64,000 nt of DNA from Mortierella alpina (taxonomy: Eukaryota > Mortierellomycota > Mortierellomycetes > Mortierellales > Mortierellaceae), in NCBI GenBank assembly GCA_029449245.1, contig JANATF010000002.1, positions 3,472,001 to 3,536,000 on the forward strand, written 5' to 3'. The translations under genes were made by a program, and so were the position numbers. The notes beneath the pieces were generated by a model. The model did not search any database, was not told where the DNA came from, and saw only the letters and a program-made list of their open reading frames with translations. Positions 22,661-34,178 of this stretch are shown piece by piece; positions within the stretch are counted from its first letter, which is position 1, and every line of letters begins with the position of its first letter.

Positions 22661-24657
22661 ATGTGGCGCACCCTGCTCACTCACCCCAGCAGGGGCTCGC
22701 GCATGGCTCCACGCACACTACACTCCCCAGCACTCCGGAGCTACTCACGAACATCACCCCAGATTCAGGCAGGAACGCATGATCACAAGCAAGCACGGGA
22801 AAAAGATCGAGTAATGTCCCACTCTTCCCAACTGCCTCGTCCCAACTGCATTGACAATTCCAGACCATCAGAAGCTTTCTCTGTCCTCATGTCCCTTGTC
22901 AAGTTGACTCATACTTCTCGATTTCATAGGACCTGATCCTCAAAGTCATGGCCACCATGCCCTCTCCTCGAGAAGCCCGCCAGTTCCTCTCAAAGTTCTC
23001 TCCCACCACCCCTGCAGCTCCAGCTCTCTCAGCAACAAAAAAAAAGGGCGACACGGACTTTGTGGACACGCTACTTTGGCCCACAGACCATCTGGCCCTG
23101 ATCAAGCTCGAGGGACCGTTCGAGAAAGAGAACCTGACAGCCATCGCCAACACCCTCGTCCAACTCCAGCGATTGGGGCTCATGTCCGTGGTCATGCTAG
23201 ACAATCAAACGTGGTGGCAGGACGCAGCAGGAGGAGGAGGGCTAGATCAGCCTGCAGAGACCAGGCAGCGCATGACAAAGGACATGCTCGAGCTTGTGGA
23301 GGAGATTGAAAAGTCGGGCGGCAAAGCGCGTCCAGTTTCGGAGGACATCTTTGAGGCCCCGCCGCATCGTCGCCCAGGACACGATCGGATAGCCCAGCTC
23401 CAGCAGCTTGAAGCACCGGACGAGGTCACTATCCGACCGGGACTGAGTCCTATTCAGTCGTGCCTCAAACTGCAGCAAATTCCAGTCATGATCCCCATGG
23501 CCACCACAACCTCCAGTCATCGATTCCCCGTCCAGAGCAACGAAGCGCTCGTGGCCCTCGCCAAGTACATGGGAGGTACGGTCAAGAAGGACCTAAAGGT
23601 ACCAGCAAGCGCAGGACTGCATGGACCGCTAGTCCCCATGCGTCTGGTCGTTGTCAACACCACAGGCGGCATCCCCCTGACACGCAACAACGGAATGGAT
23701 GGGCCCACGCATTGCTTTGTGAACCTGAGGGACGAATACAGCATGATCCTCGACGACCTCGATCACATGGACTCGATCTCGGCTCCACTCGCCAAATCTT
23801 ACCGTTCGGACCTGGACATGATCAAGGAAAGTCTGGAGCACTTACCCCCGACCTGCTCAGCGCTGATCACCTCCTCACCCTCGCTCACGCTCATCACCAA
23901 TCTCATTACGGACAAGCCCCTGTTCTCATCCACGATGAGGGGGCAAGATCCCAAAGTCATGCTGGCCACCACGGTTCTCCGCAGTGGACTTGACATTTTC
24001 ACGTTTCGCAACAGTCTCGAGGGACTTGATCTGAAGAGGTTGCAAGGATTGCTAGAGTCCAGCTTTGGGAAACCAATGGACGCAGAGGGCTTTTATGCTC
24101 GCATCCAGGATAGGACAAAGACGGTGATCTTGGCTGGCCAGGATTACATGGGCGCTGCGATCGTCACGCGCGAAGGAGGCACGTTGCGGGACCCGAGCCA
24201 AGGAGAGTCTGGAGGTCGTCTGACAAGTGTGGCCTATCTGGACAAGTTCTCGGTGGCCCCAAAGAGCCAGGGCATCGGCGTTGCAGATATCCTATGGAAG
24301 AAACTGACGGACGAGTTTCCGGACCTCATCTGGCGTAGTCGATCTGACAATCCTGTCAACAAGTGGTAAGTAAAAGAAGGATCGATACAAAAAAAAGAGC
24401 CATAGATGAAAGACGATCTCTTGCATGTAGCTTTTGATCCTCACCTACACGCTTCTCACCCTCCTCCTCCTCCTTTTCCTTTTTTTTTTTTTGTACGAAA
24501 TAGGTACTTTGATCGTGCAGACGGTAATATCAAGATCCCAGGAACAAATTGGACCGTATTTTGGTACGGGCCCCAAGGTCTGCAGCACATTCGGGACTAC
24601 ATGCACATCTGCCGTGACATTCCAGCGTCATTTCTGCCCTTGAAAAAAACAGACTAG
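22661..24657 (+). CDS. ARG2: Mitochondrial N-acetylglutamate synthase
   Basis: Three exons: 22661-22810, 22930-24365 and 24504-24657; 579 aa. The start MWRTLLTHPSRGSRMAPR is a basic, Ser-rich mitochondrial presequence; an upstream in-frame Met at 22520 lies in the pyrimidine-rich leader and is less likely. DLILKVMATMPSPREARQFL is the family's opening motif, followed by an amino-acid-kinase-like region (MSVVMLDNQTWW; MRLVVVNTTGGIPL) and the C-terminal NAT domain (VAYLDKFSVAPKSQGIGVAD; WRSRSDNPVNKWYFDRADGNI; WTVFWYG). The enzyme makes N-acetylglutamate from acetyl-CoA and glutamate, the first step of arginine synthesis. It converges on the hydrolase gene with 91 nt between the stops. Confidence 0.95.
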
Positions 24658-24748
24658 CCTCATAAATCGTAAAGGGGATCCAGAAGTAATTAGTTTCGTA
24701 ATGTGTACCGGTAGTCTATGTTATGGTATCTTTTTTTCGTAACGGGTA

Positions 24749-27017
24749 TCAGCATTCTCGCGCAGCCTTCAGGACCCGGTTGAACCACTCTGGCCGCAAC
24801 AAGAATTGGGCATGATCTAAGCCCTCCATCACCACTAACTCGTCATCCTCGCCTCCTTCCACAAGTCCGACCTGTGTTCTTAAATAACGTGCCACCTTCT
24901 CCATATCGAGCAGACTATCCTTGCTCGACAGAAACACGCGCGTTTTTTCAGGAAGCACTGGCGACAGCTTCCCCTGGTGGGGTAACGTTTTCTGGTCTTG
25001 CCTCGTCCACGCGATCGGAAAGAAGATGCTCTCGGTCCAGGTAAATCGGCGCATAATGTACCACGATGTTCCAATCTCTCTCGCCGCAAACAAGTCAATC
25101 ACGAGCTGACAGGCTGTCGCAGGCGCGCGGTAGGCGAAATTCCGCGCCAGAGAGTGATGCGTCAAGAAGCAGATCGGATCCACCAAGACCAATCCGGCAA
25201 CGATAGATTTGGGCGACGTGGCAGAGCTGGCGCGACAAATGGCCGCACAGAGCATGGTCCCAAGTGAGTGACCATAGAATGAAGCCTTGGCGTGTCTATG
25301 TTTCTTCAAAATACGCTCGACCGCAATGTAGCTCTCATTTGGCGTCATAGAGGCTCCCGAGAAGAGCTGGCTCGAGACATACGGAATCTCAATCAGGATC
25401 AATGGCCGCGAGATGAAGGTCAAGGCGATGACCAGGTGAACGTACTGCACAAGCCCGATCCCAACACCGTGTATAAAGACCAGTGGGACGTCGTTTTCTG
25501 GGCTAACGGGGGTCTTGTACCAATAGGCAAGATCCGGGATTGCTCGAGTCTCTCCAGCAACCTTTGTGTGCATCTTTGAAGGATCAGACGACTCGAACTC
25601 GTGAGACTTTTCCAAGGTTGTATTGTATCTTGTCAATCCGATAACGTTGAACAAAAGTCCAACTGCCATGTTGGCAAACCACAGCAGCTATAAGAGGAAG
25701 GTAGGGCACGCATTGATATTGAGTATTGCTTCTTCTCTTTGCGGTATAATTTCAACGAGCCGAACGTACAAACTTACAACGTAATAAATCAGAGGCCTAT
25801 GCGAGGCAATGACCGGATCGAGGCACATCCGGATACAGTCCACATTGGGATTGAAACCTTTGCTGAACTTGACCTTCTTGACGTTCTCGATGGTATCGAC
25901 CATTTGATTGAGCTCCTGCACCGCTGAGGGAGACTGGAACACCTCTTGATACGGCGCGGCCCAGAACGCCCAAGCCATCCTATGGAGTAGATAAAATGAG
26001 CGGTGCAATGGTAAGTTTGTCAGCCGTTGCGGTCCCTAATCCCTGGCAGCTAGCGCGCAGGAGGTATTTCTGAGCCCCTCTACCATTCCTGACTCCTCTC
26101 GCTTCCCGCTTGTCGTTCCCTGCTACAAGCTTTCCTACCCCCCCCCCCCTCCTTCCTCGCATACGCCAATAACTGAAAAAAAAGACCACTCACCATTGAA
26201 GCATGTTTTCACGGCCAATGTCCTCGAATCGCGCTGGCTGTTTGGTGCGTCCTGTATCAAACCAGACTTCAATCCATCGCTTGACCCCGTCACCTTCCTC
26301 GACCGTCTCAAGACATCTCTGGAATAGCTCCTGCCTCTTGGCTTTGGCTCCTAGACCCTTGACGACTCGATCCACCTCTTGCAGGCGAGCAAGCTTTTTC
26401 CAGAAGAGAATGTAAAACACTAGCTCGGCAGCCATCCATAGATGCAGTCCAGTCAAAATGATGGCCAACGTTTGGTGCAAAGACAGAAACACCAAAGCCG
26501 GGTCCAACCAACGCTCTTTTAGTGGCTGCAGTGCAGCAAAATGGCGGTATCCTGGGATCGCCTGGGGGTGATTCAAGCCTTTGCTCTCGAGATACTGCAC
26601 AAGCACGATAGCACCTCGAACCAAGGGAGACATCACTGCGTCTGGCCTAGCTGCGAGCGCGGGAGGGGATGGTACGGCAGCTGCAGCTGCATACGCCAGG
26701 GTCGCGTGCGAGGAGCTGTGAATGGACGGGGAGGAGTCCGAGTCCAAGAATGATTCGCCAGGTATGGAGATGTTTTCGGGCATAAATCGACCATGTGAGG
26801 CAGTGCCTTCTGAAAGACGCCCGGGAAAAAGGAAGGTTGAGGCGTTGGCCTGGAACAGCTGGAGCACAAGGGGTAGTTGGCTCAGGAGCGTGTCGACAGG
26901 CGATTCCCAGTAGGCGAGCATGTAGCAAAAGTAGGATAACGCCAAGGGGACGATGCCGGTGACGAGCAGGCTCAAGGAGCGAACCCCAGTCCGGGTGAGG
27001 AGGTGGTCGACGATCAT
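24749..27017 (-). CDS. Membrane-anchored alpha/beta hydrolase
   Basis: Three exons (5' to 3'): 27017-26194, 25979-25778 and 25687-24749; 654 aa. The N-terminal half has hydrophobic helices (LSLLVTGIVPLALSYFCYML; LAIILTGLHLWMAAELVFYI; LLWFANMAVGLLFNVIGL). The C-terminal hydrolase fold shows the oxyanion HGVGIG, the nucleophile elbow YGHSLGT (Ser in GxSxG), a candidate acid in SSKDSLLD and the histidine in GLDHAQFL. Probably a lipase or esterase of an internal membrane; the substrate is unknown. The catalytic set looks complete. Its start codon lies about 680 nt from inverted-repeat arm 2. Confidence 0.85.
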
Positions 27018-27694
27018 GCAACGGTCAGTCCTGTGCTGTTGTCGTAGACGAGAGAATACGTTCTATGAACGGAGGAATAGGGGGAGGGGGATGCAACAGA
27101 CTGCAGCTGCAAGGCTCGGTATGAAAAAAGAGGGGACAAAGGGTGTTGCACAGGAATGGACTGGTCGCACAGACGGTTGATTAAAAAAGCCTCTACACTA
27201 CTTCTTGCGACAGAAGAAGGCCAATGCAGAGCGAAGGGCTGTCTACGCTGCCGAGGGGTAATTAGGGAGAGAAGGTGTGTGTATGTGTGTTGATGCGAGT
27301 GCCAATCAGGATGGATGAAGAGCATGCATGCACGCAATGACGAGGGAGGGAGACAGGATGTCAAAAAAAAAAAAAAAAAAAAAAGACGGAGCCCAGTTAC
27401 CATATGTCCACGCTCAGCCCACCTTCTTGCAGTGGCCACAAAGGCTGCTACCAAATCACACGTGCAACAGCGAGCTGAGTGGCAATCTGCGGGCCGATAA
27501 TTCAACCTGCTCCTGTGTACTGTAGCGCACTGCGCCCGTTACCGAGAATACGAAACAGCTGGCGAGGGTGGAGACCATCGCTTCTTCGTTGAGATCCAGC
27601 GCACCGCGAAGCCGAACATGCCACACCATACGAGGACCGTGTGGTATTCATCGCGCAAAAAAAACAATAAATATTGCGCGATGATGTCGTGGCA
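27018..27694. other. Upstream region of the alpha/beta hydrolase
   Basis: No gene seen. A 22-base A run lies at 27363-27384. Confidence 0.4.
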
Positions 27695-27739
27695 ACACTC
27701 ACTTCACTTGAAAGACTCTCACTGACCCTCGAAAGCTCA

Positions 27740-27832
27740 GTCAATCACACTTGTCTTGTAGATCTCAACATTCATGAGCTATATGCTATAGCTCATATAT
27801 GTTGATGTCTACAACACAAGTTGCGATTGACC
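27740..27832. repeat. Long hairpin, arm 2 copy
   Basis: Same fold-back as at 13882-13975, centred on TCATGAGCTATATGCTATAG, with arms beginning GTCAATCAC and ending GCGATTGACC. Confidence 0.85.
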
Positions 27833-27834
27833 GC

Positions 27835-27920
27835 GAGATTCGCACACTTTGACCGGGAATCGAACACAGCACCTCGCGATTGGAGTGAATGTGGCTTAAC
27901 CGACTGCACCACCCTCTCTA
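27835..27920 (-). repeat. tRNA-like unit, arm 2 copy
   Basis: Reverse complement of 13796-13880, with the B-box-like GGAATCGAACA and the A-box-like CCGACTGCACCA (as read on the plus strand) at tRNA-like spacing. Confidence 0.55.
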
Positions 27921-28028
27921 ATTGCACATATGTGACGTCACTCTCTCTAATTGACCGCACATTTGTTCACAGGTCCATGATGTACAGAAAATCTCAAAGT
28001 TCCAACCAATCAGATTGTTCGAATATCT

Positions 28029-28101
28029 GCCCGGCTAGCTCAATCGGTAGAGCGTCAGACTCTTAATCTGAAGGCTGTGGGTTCGACCCCCACGTTGGGC
28101 G
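28029..28101 (+). tRNA. tRNA-Lys (anticodon CTT)
   Basis: A 73-nt intronless cloverleaf with all stems paired: acceptor GCCCGGC/GTTGGGC, D stem GCTC/GAGC, anticodon arm TCAGA-CTCTTAA-TCTGA and T arm GTGGG/CCCAC. A box TAGCTCAATCGG and B box GGTTCGACCCC are intact. It reads AAG codons. It lies in arm 2 in mirror position to the altered copy at 13611-13683. Confidence 0.95.
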
Positions 28102-28210
28102 CTTGCGTTCATCAACAACTCATCCGTGAGTTGCTTAACTTTTGCTCTTTTCCCCTCCCGAACTTCCAGGAATCAATGGATGCAAACTCCATTTTGGCAT
28201 TGCTCCTTTT

Positions 28211-28383
28211 GGAAGAACATACACGCACACGGGTGTGTATCTGTATATACACGCCCCTCCGTGTATATAATTTTTTCTTAGGTGAAAAGATACATACACG
28301 GGGGTGTGCATGGCTGAAAACACAGGGGGGTGTATGGAAGCGTGTCCTGTGAAAACCCTTTTAGATACACACCTCCCCTACTT
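28211..28383 (+). repeat. Palindromic GTGT-type tract, copy II' (arm 2)
   Basis: Counterpart of 13345-13515 with successive palindromes ACACGGGTGTGTAT, ATACACGGGGGTGTGCAT and GGGGGGTGTATGG. Confidence 0.8.
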
Positions 28384-28965
28384 TGTTTTTAATGAAAAAG
28401 GTGATGAAGTGCGACTCGAGAGTGGTATGAATGCCTAAGCAGCGCGTTATATGGGTGTGGATCCCTAGGCAATGGCTTCATCTTATATTACCATAGCTCT
28501 CCACTGCCTCCTCTGTTACGGCCACGGTTCTTATAAATCATAGATTCACGGTAATTGCTCCTAATGTTCTGCGTCATTTGTGTCTTTTCCCCTTCTCACG
28601 CGCGCGCGTATCCTCACAGTCCTACGCGAAGAGTGACGGTATGATGGCATGACACGGGAGCTCGTAGCTACCAGCAAGAATATCAATCAACCTTGCTTTT
28701 GGTCACCGTTTCGCTTTCAGGCTGGTCTGTTGTGGATCAATGGATGTATTTCAGCACTTCAACGGCTAGTTGATTGGCGCTCCACATCAATTTCAAGCGT
28801 AGGATGTCATGGAGAAAGGACATCAATCTCACTCATGGAGTTATTGCTCTCTACAATAATACTCTTGCCATTCTAAACCTATGTGAGAGTCGTTCGGGCT
28901 CTTACTCACAAGGATAGCCGGCATAGCCATTATCAATACATGGAGGCATGCTTTGGGCGAAAAAA

Positions 28966-29158
28966 GGGTAGAGGTAGGAGTAGGGGTGTGTATCTAAAGG
29001 GGTTTTCTCAGGACACGCTTCCATACACACCCCAGTGTATTCAGCCATACACATCCCTGTGCATCCAGGTTTTCCGTGTTGCATACACCCGACATGAACA
29101 TATAAACACGCCCCCGTGTATATATAGATACACACCCGTGTGTATATATGTTGTTCCG
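28966..29158 (-). repeat. Palindromic GTGT-type tract, copy I' (arm 2)
   Basis: Counterpart of 12568-12758 on the other strand, nearly base for base. Confidence 0.8.
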
Positions 29159-29570
29159 CTCCTTTTCTTTTTCATTCACTTCCTCTTAACAACAGGACGA
29201 CGCCATGTTGAGAGGGTGTAGTACTCGAGATAGCCGTTCGCCGCGCGTGCACAGCCCTTGAGCTTTGAGGACGCGTCGGACACTCGAGCTCCCTTTTTTT
29301 ATGTCTGGGGCTCGAGCATTTTTTGCTTTCTTCCTTCCAGTTCTTTCCTCTACTCATGCCTCCATCACCTTCTCGCCCTTTCATCCACCAGCAGCCTTAG
29401 CACAACTCCACCACAAGAACAAAACTAGTTTAACAACCTACTCTCTTTCTCTCAGAGCAACAGCAAGAAAGCAACAGAAGCAACCCCCTCCTCCATCGTC
29501 CGTGCGCTGTATTATCTGTCCAAAACTATTCTGGATTTTTTTTCTTTTTTCTTTCGAAGGAGCATATATT

Positions 29571-32286
29571 TTATATGCACGCATATTCGTTCTTCTCTTG
29601 TTGCTCTACATCGACATCAAGATCCACGGGTACATCGGGCGCAGAGGCAGCTTGACCACCCCTTTCCACCTCCCGACCATCGACCCGTTCTGCGTGCTCA
29701 CCACCACTACCACCACCGCTACCAGCATCGTACCTTCTTTGCTCATATCTCTCGACCTCGTCGTCATCCTCCTCTTCGTCCTCATCTTCGTCGTATGGAC
29801 GGTAGGGTCGATGGTTGTTGTAGTCATCATCATAACCATATCCCTCATTGTATGCTCCTCCTTCCTCACCATACTCATCATCATCATCCATGGGATCATC
29901 CCACGGCTGAACCAAGAAACGAAGTGGTGGAGGAGGCATGGTAGAGAGGTAATCAATATCCTTTTGAGAAAGCACACGCGGTGGTTCGCCGTCTTCCTCA
30001 TCCGGGTGGAGAACAATCGTCGGGATCGTAAGCTTCTTCTTTTTGGAAAATGGGCTGGTGATGTAGTTTTGCGTGAATGAAGACGAGGTGGACGTGGACG
30101 TGCCTGGGATGTCGTTGCCGTGAGAGGAAGACTGACTGGCACGGTTGCGCCAGTACTGTAAAGGGAGCGAAACAATGCCCGATTTTGAACGCGAAGGAGG
30201 AGTTGATGCCGTGGCGCACGTTGTTGAGGGCGTGAAGGAAGATACAGAGGCTGATGCTGATCTTGAAGATGCCGTGGTGGTATACGTTACTGTGGGTTCC
30301 GTCTGTTGGGATGATGCTGGCAAAGGGGATGCTGATGATGGCACGGATGGTGTGGGTGGGGACTGAATGCGTGTGTGAATGCGATGGCCAGCCATCGCAG
30401 ATAGCTCCTCGCGTCTGGAATTGGAGGAGGATGAGGAGAGCGAGGAAAGTGAGGGCGACGAGTCGGATGAGTTGGGCTGCATTTGCGGTGCAGATTCGTC
30501 AGGGTCATTCACACGGTTCCTACGGGTATCCTTGTCAGCGTCTTTGCCGACTGTGGAAGGAGCACGCTTGGGTGTACTCTCTAAAATCTCTTCGGGAGAG
30601 GGGATCTCGGACGCATGTAGTTGATGTCGGTGTCGGCTGTGTTCCCTGTGCGCGATACTCAAAGGTGTTACTGATACTAGTGCCAGCCCAGCCACGACAC
30701 CTTCCTGTGCTTGGATTATGGAGTCATCAGAGCCCATCGTCGGCCGTATGTTCATCACGGCGCCCTCCTGCTCGTCATAGTGGCCATCTGTGGTCGTGGC
30801 GCTGGTGGAAGTAGTCATCTCTGAGGAAGAAGAGTCTGATGACAGTGTCAAGGAGGCCTTGGTGGCGGTAGCACGGATCCTTGCTGGATTGGGCACATCC
30901 TCGTTGGGTCGCTCCTGAGTCTTTGCATTCCTTTGCATCAGCTCTGGCTGCTCGGACGGGGAGATGGCCTCCATCGTCAGGATAGGCTTTGGATGAAGCG
31001 CAGATGGAGCCGATTTGAGGATCATTTCTGAGAGAGACTCTGAGGTGGAGAAGTTGAGCACGTAGATGTTCTTGTCACTCCCAAAGCGACCGCTTGAGGC
31101 ACCGCCCGACACAACGCCCCTCGTGTCGCCTGTCTCCGGACCTCGACCATAGTTGTGGTGCGTTATGTAGACGGTTGTCGCCTCTGGGTGCACTTGTCTA
31201 TCGGATGGGCGTTGTTTAGGCAAATACACCTCTTGACCCTGACTATCAGTATACTGCTGGTGAGGCCCGCTCGCCTCGTCCTTGAAAGTCACGACGACCT
31301 GAGATATCCTGTGGTCGTTGGGGATGAAGATGGTGTTGTTGTCGGAACTGAATCTCTTCTCGGTGCCTGTCCAGGATGCCTCCGGTGCTTGAGGCATGTC
31401 CATATCGCTCGAGTGGAGTCTTGACATTGGCTCCTTTCCTTTGTTCGTGTTGGACATCATGGATTCCCCTGTGCTGCTGCTTGAGCCCCATGGCGACGAA
31501 GCAACGCCACTGCCATGCGCTAGCGAGCCAGATGCTCCTCCTGCAGGTGAGATAACAGACTGCCGAAAGTTGAACAGATGCTGTCTCATCCTTGGATCGT
31601 TGCTGATGCTCGCTCGGTTCAGACTGTCCTCGAGAGAGTGTGTCTGCTTGTCATCCTGAATATCATGGCCACTCCGCGACCTCTGCTGCTCTTGAAAGCG
31701 TAATGTTGCTAGGCAGACGACTGTAATAGACCATGCGCCCCACTGGAGTCCATACAATATAGGGATGATGATTCTCATGGGACCCGAAGGATGATCCACC
31801 ATCTTTTGGCCCAGGATATATATTGGATTCACGACCGAAGATGGCAACACGACCAGCCGCTCGATGATCAGGACGTGCGCCAACGCGACGATGTGCCAGA
31901 GTCCCACCAAAGTCGCATACTATACAGTTTTCATACAAGGGGGGGGGGGGGGGGAGGTCAGTGTTGTACACTGCGAGCCAAGATACGCTCGTGCCATCAC
32001 TAACTTACGCAATAGAGGTAGCCTATACGTTCAGTGTGCGCTGCAAAGATCCCGACGAGAACGAACAAAAGGCCTGTTCCTGTTACAATAGTGGCGATCC
32101 ATGCGTTCGAGTCAGCCAGTATTGAGGTCAACACTAGTAGGATTGCCTGTAGAGATGACCAGTGCATTAGTTATATAGGTGGTGCCCACCATATGCATTC
32201 AAGCTGTTGACGGCGGGAACGCAGTTAAAACGTACAGCTTGTGTCCAAAGCGCGATTTTAAGAACTCTGATCCGACATGTGCTCAT
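29571..32286 (-). CDS. Multi-pass membrane protein with very long disordered acidic tail (845 aa), unknown function
   Basis: Three exons (5' to 3'): 32286-32236 (MSTCRIRVLKIALWTQA), 32146-32009 and 31919-29571. The first 150 residues hold about four hydrophobic helices (AILLVLTSILADSNAW; IVTGTGLLFVLVGIFA; YATLVGLWHIVALAHVLII; IIIPILYGLQWGAWSITVVC). The remaining 700 are Ser/Pro/Thr-rich, ending in an acidic stretch (YDEDEDEEEDDDEVERYE) and a Gly-rich patch. No cleaved signal and no catalytic motif. No family is recognised; the tail suggests a cytosolic regulatory or scaffold region. The 3' end abuts inverted-repeat arm 2 at about 80 nt. Confidence 0.8.
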
Positions 32287-34178
32287 CCTGGCAAGGTACC
32301 ACGCCGCTTTGCAGAAGCAGGTGTGCCCGATAGTGAGATGGTTGTGCAGTCAGAAGAAAGACCGGGGTTGTATTGAGCAAAACTCGGGGAGGTGAAAATC
32401 AAAAGAAAAGAGTCTGTGAAAGTGAATGGAAGGACGAGGTGAGGCGACGTGGCGTGGAGGAGTGGAGGACGCGACTGAGGGCTGCTGTTTTGTGTAGGTG
32501 ACAAGAAGCCCTGTGGATGGTGGGCAGCAAGCAGGAGACGAGGCTTCTTTGGCAAGGATGGCGGCAGGCGGAGGTGAGGGCAGGGAAGAGGAAAGAAAGA
32601 GCGAGAGGTGGAGCGAGAGGTGCAGCGAGGCCAGGAGGAGTGCACAGGGAGGGTCTCAGATGGGCAAATGCAGGTTCAGGAGATGGCCCACCCAGCTGGC
32701 CCAGGTTTTGGCTGGCCAGCGCTGTCTGCCAGTTGCTGGCAGAGAACAGGCGAGAGCTGCTTGTCGACGCTTGTGACATGCGCTTGTCCTTCGGAAGTAT
32801 TCAGCACCGAAGGCGCCTGCGGGGCCCGTCATGAGGCTGGGTACCTGAGGGAGAGTGCTTATGGGTCACTGGTGCCAATTGGCATTCCCATGTCTGGCAT
32901 CCAACTCGCTGTCTCTCTCTTGTACCGCCCGCCTGGCTCTCTCGCTGTGGCCTGTGCTGTCCATTCGTTTTGAGTGTCTCCCCTTGCTCTTGCCTCTGCT
33001 ATGAATATTAAGAAGAAAAAGAACCCTTGAGTGCACCGATTATCCTTTGTTTGTCGAGAAATACTAATGCTCCGTGCTTTTTTTTTGTCACCCGTCAAGA
33101 TCTCCTTTTATTGTGATGGGCCAACAGTTCGAGCCTCCCTGACAAGGATGGTAGCTTGTTTCGTAAAACCTTGACCCTCGTTCTATGTAGGTGCATTACG
33201 ACAAACAACAAAAAAACAAGAGCACGCGAGCTGCCATTTGCGGCCTACCTCACTCCTGTCGTGTCGCGCTATATTCATCCCTTCTCTATCTTTTTACGCC
33301 TTTTCTCATCTCACGATCCCATAGATCGACCAGAGTCGAATAGAATATGAATTGCGTGAGAGCGAGTCATTATTGACTATCAGACCGGAGAGCATGCACT
33401 CTGATGCAAGAAAATTTGAGCTGTGCACAATCTTTGTCATACATAAGCGACGCCCCACATGTCCAACAGGGGGGGTGGCCTGAACGCCCGGCATGGGAAT
33501 GGATCTAATCGATGCCGAGGATCGTCGTGCACTCGGCTTCCGTAAACACGCACCATGTGCCATGTGCCATAGGATGGCGGAGCAGACTCGTGTATACCCA
33601 AGGGCCATGAAGTGCGCACGCTTTAGGGGTGGACTTGATAGTGTCGATTTGATGATGTCTGGCCCTGAGGATGCCCAGGGTGTATGCTGCGACCGAGGCG
33701 CACATCAAGACGGCACTCCTGCTGGCTCCCAGGACAGAGAACGAGGAGGAGAGTAGAGTATAGTACGAGGGACGGAGGAACGAGGAAGAGCGAGCGAGGG
33801 GCAGCGAGAGCGAGAGCGAGGCCTGTCCAATGGAGCGCGTTGAGCGAGTTTGGGTTTTTGCTTGAGTTTGTCTTTTGTCTGCATTTTCATCACCCGCTGC
33901 ATCTCTTGCCTCGCTATTTCTTTTCAGCTCGTCCTCCTCGTCTTCCCCTCTTTTTGTCTCTTCTGTCCTTTCCTCGTTTTCTCTCGTTCGCCCCTCATCC
34001 GCATCTCCCGTTGCCCATCGCGTTCGTTGTCCTCTGCTGTTTCCACACCTGCCCCTACTCCAGCCCAGTCCTTGTTCTTTCTCTGCTCGCCCAAGCGTCA
34101 CTTCTATGGCCCGATAGGCGCCCTTCTGCAGCCCATCCCCCCTTCTAGTCAACCACGCAGGCAGGTCCGAATCCAGTC
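32287..34178. other. 1.9-kb divergent intergenic region
   Basis: Between the multi-pass membrane protein (minus) and the acyltransferase (plus). It holds purine-rich GAGCGAG-type runs (32585-32640, 33745-33830) and a pyrimidine-rich stretch at 33880-34110 before the acyltransferase start. Open frames here (for example 33505-34152 minus) have no domain or splice support. Confidence 0.5.

Larger units (their letters stand above)
27695..29490. repeat. Inverted-repeat arm 2
   Basis: Reverse-complement partner of 11826-14040, with the same order of hairpin, tRNA-like unit, tRNA-Lys and two palindromic tracts. It lacks the 377-bp transposon, keeping the unoccupied target. Small differences include an extra CATTGCTCCTTTTGG at about 28197-28211. 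The distal end runs up to the 3' end of the gene at 29571. Boundaries approximate. Confidence 0.9.

Noticed and set aside
33505-34152. A 215-aa minus-strand open frame in the 32.3-34.2 kb intergenic region
   Set aside because: Composition reflects purine-rich repeats (GAGCGAG, GAGGAA); no recognisable domain and it overlaps the pyrimidine-rich leader of the acyltransferase.
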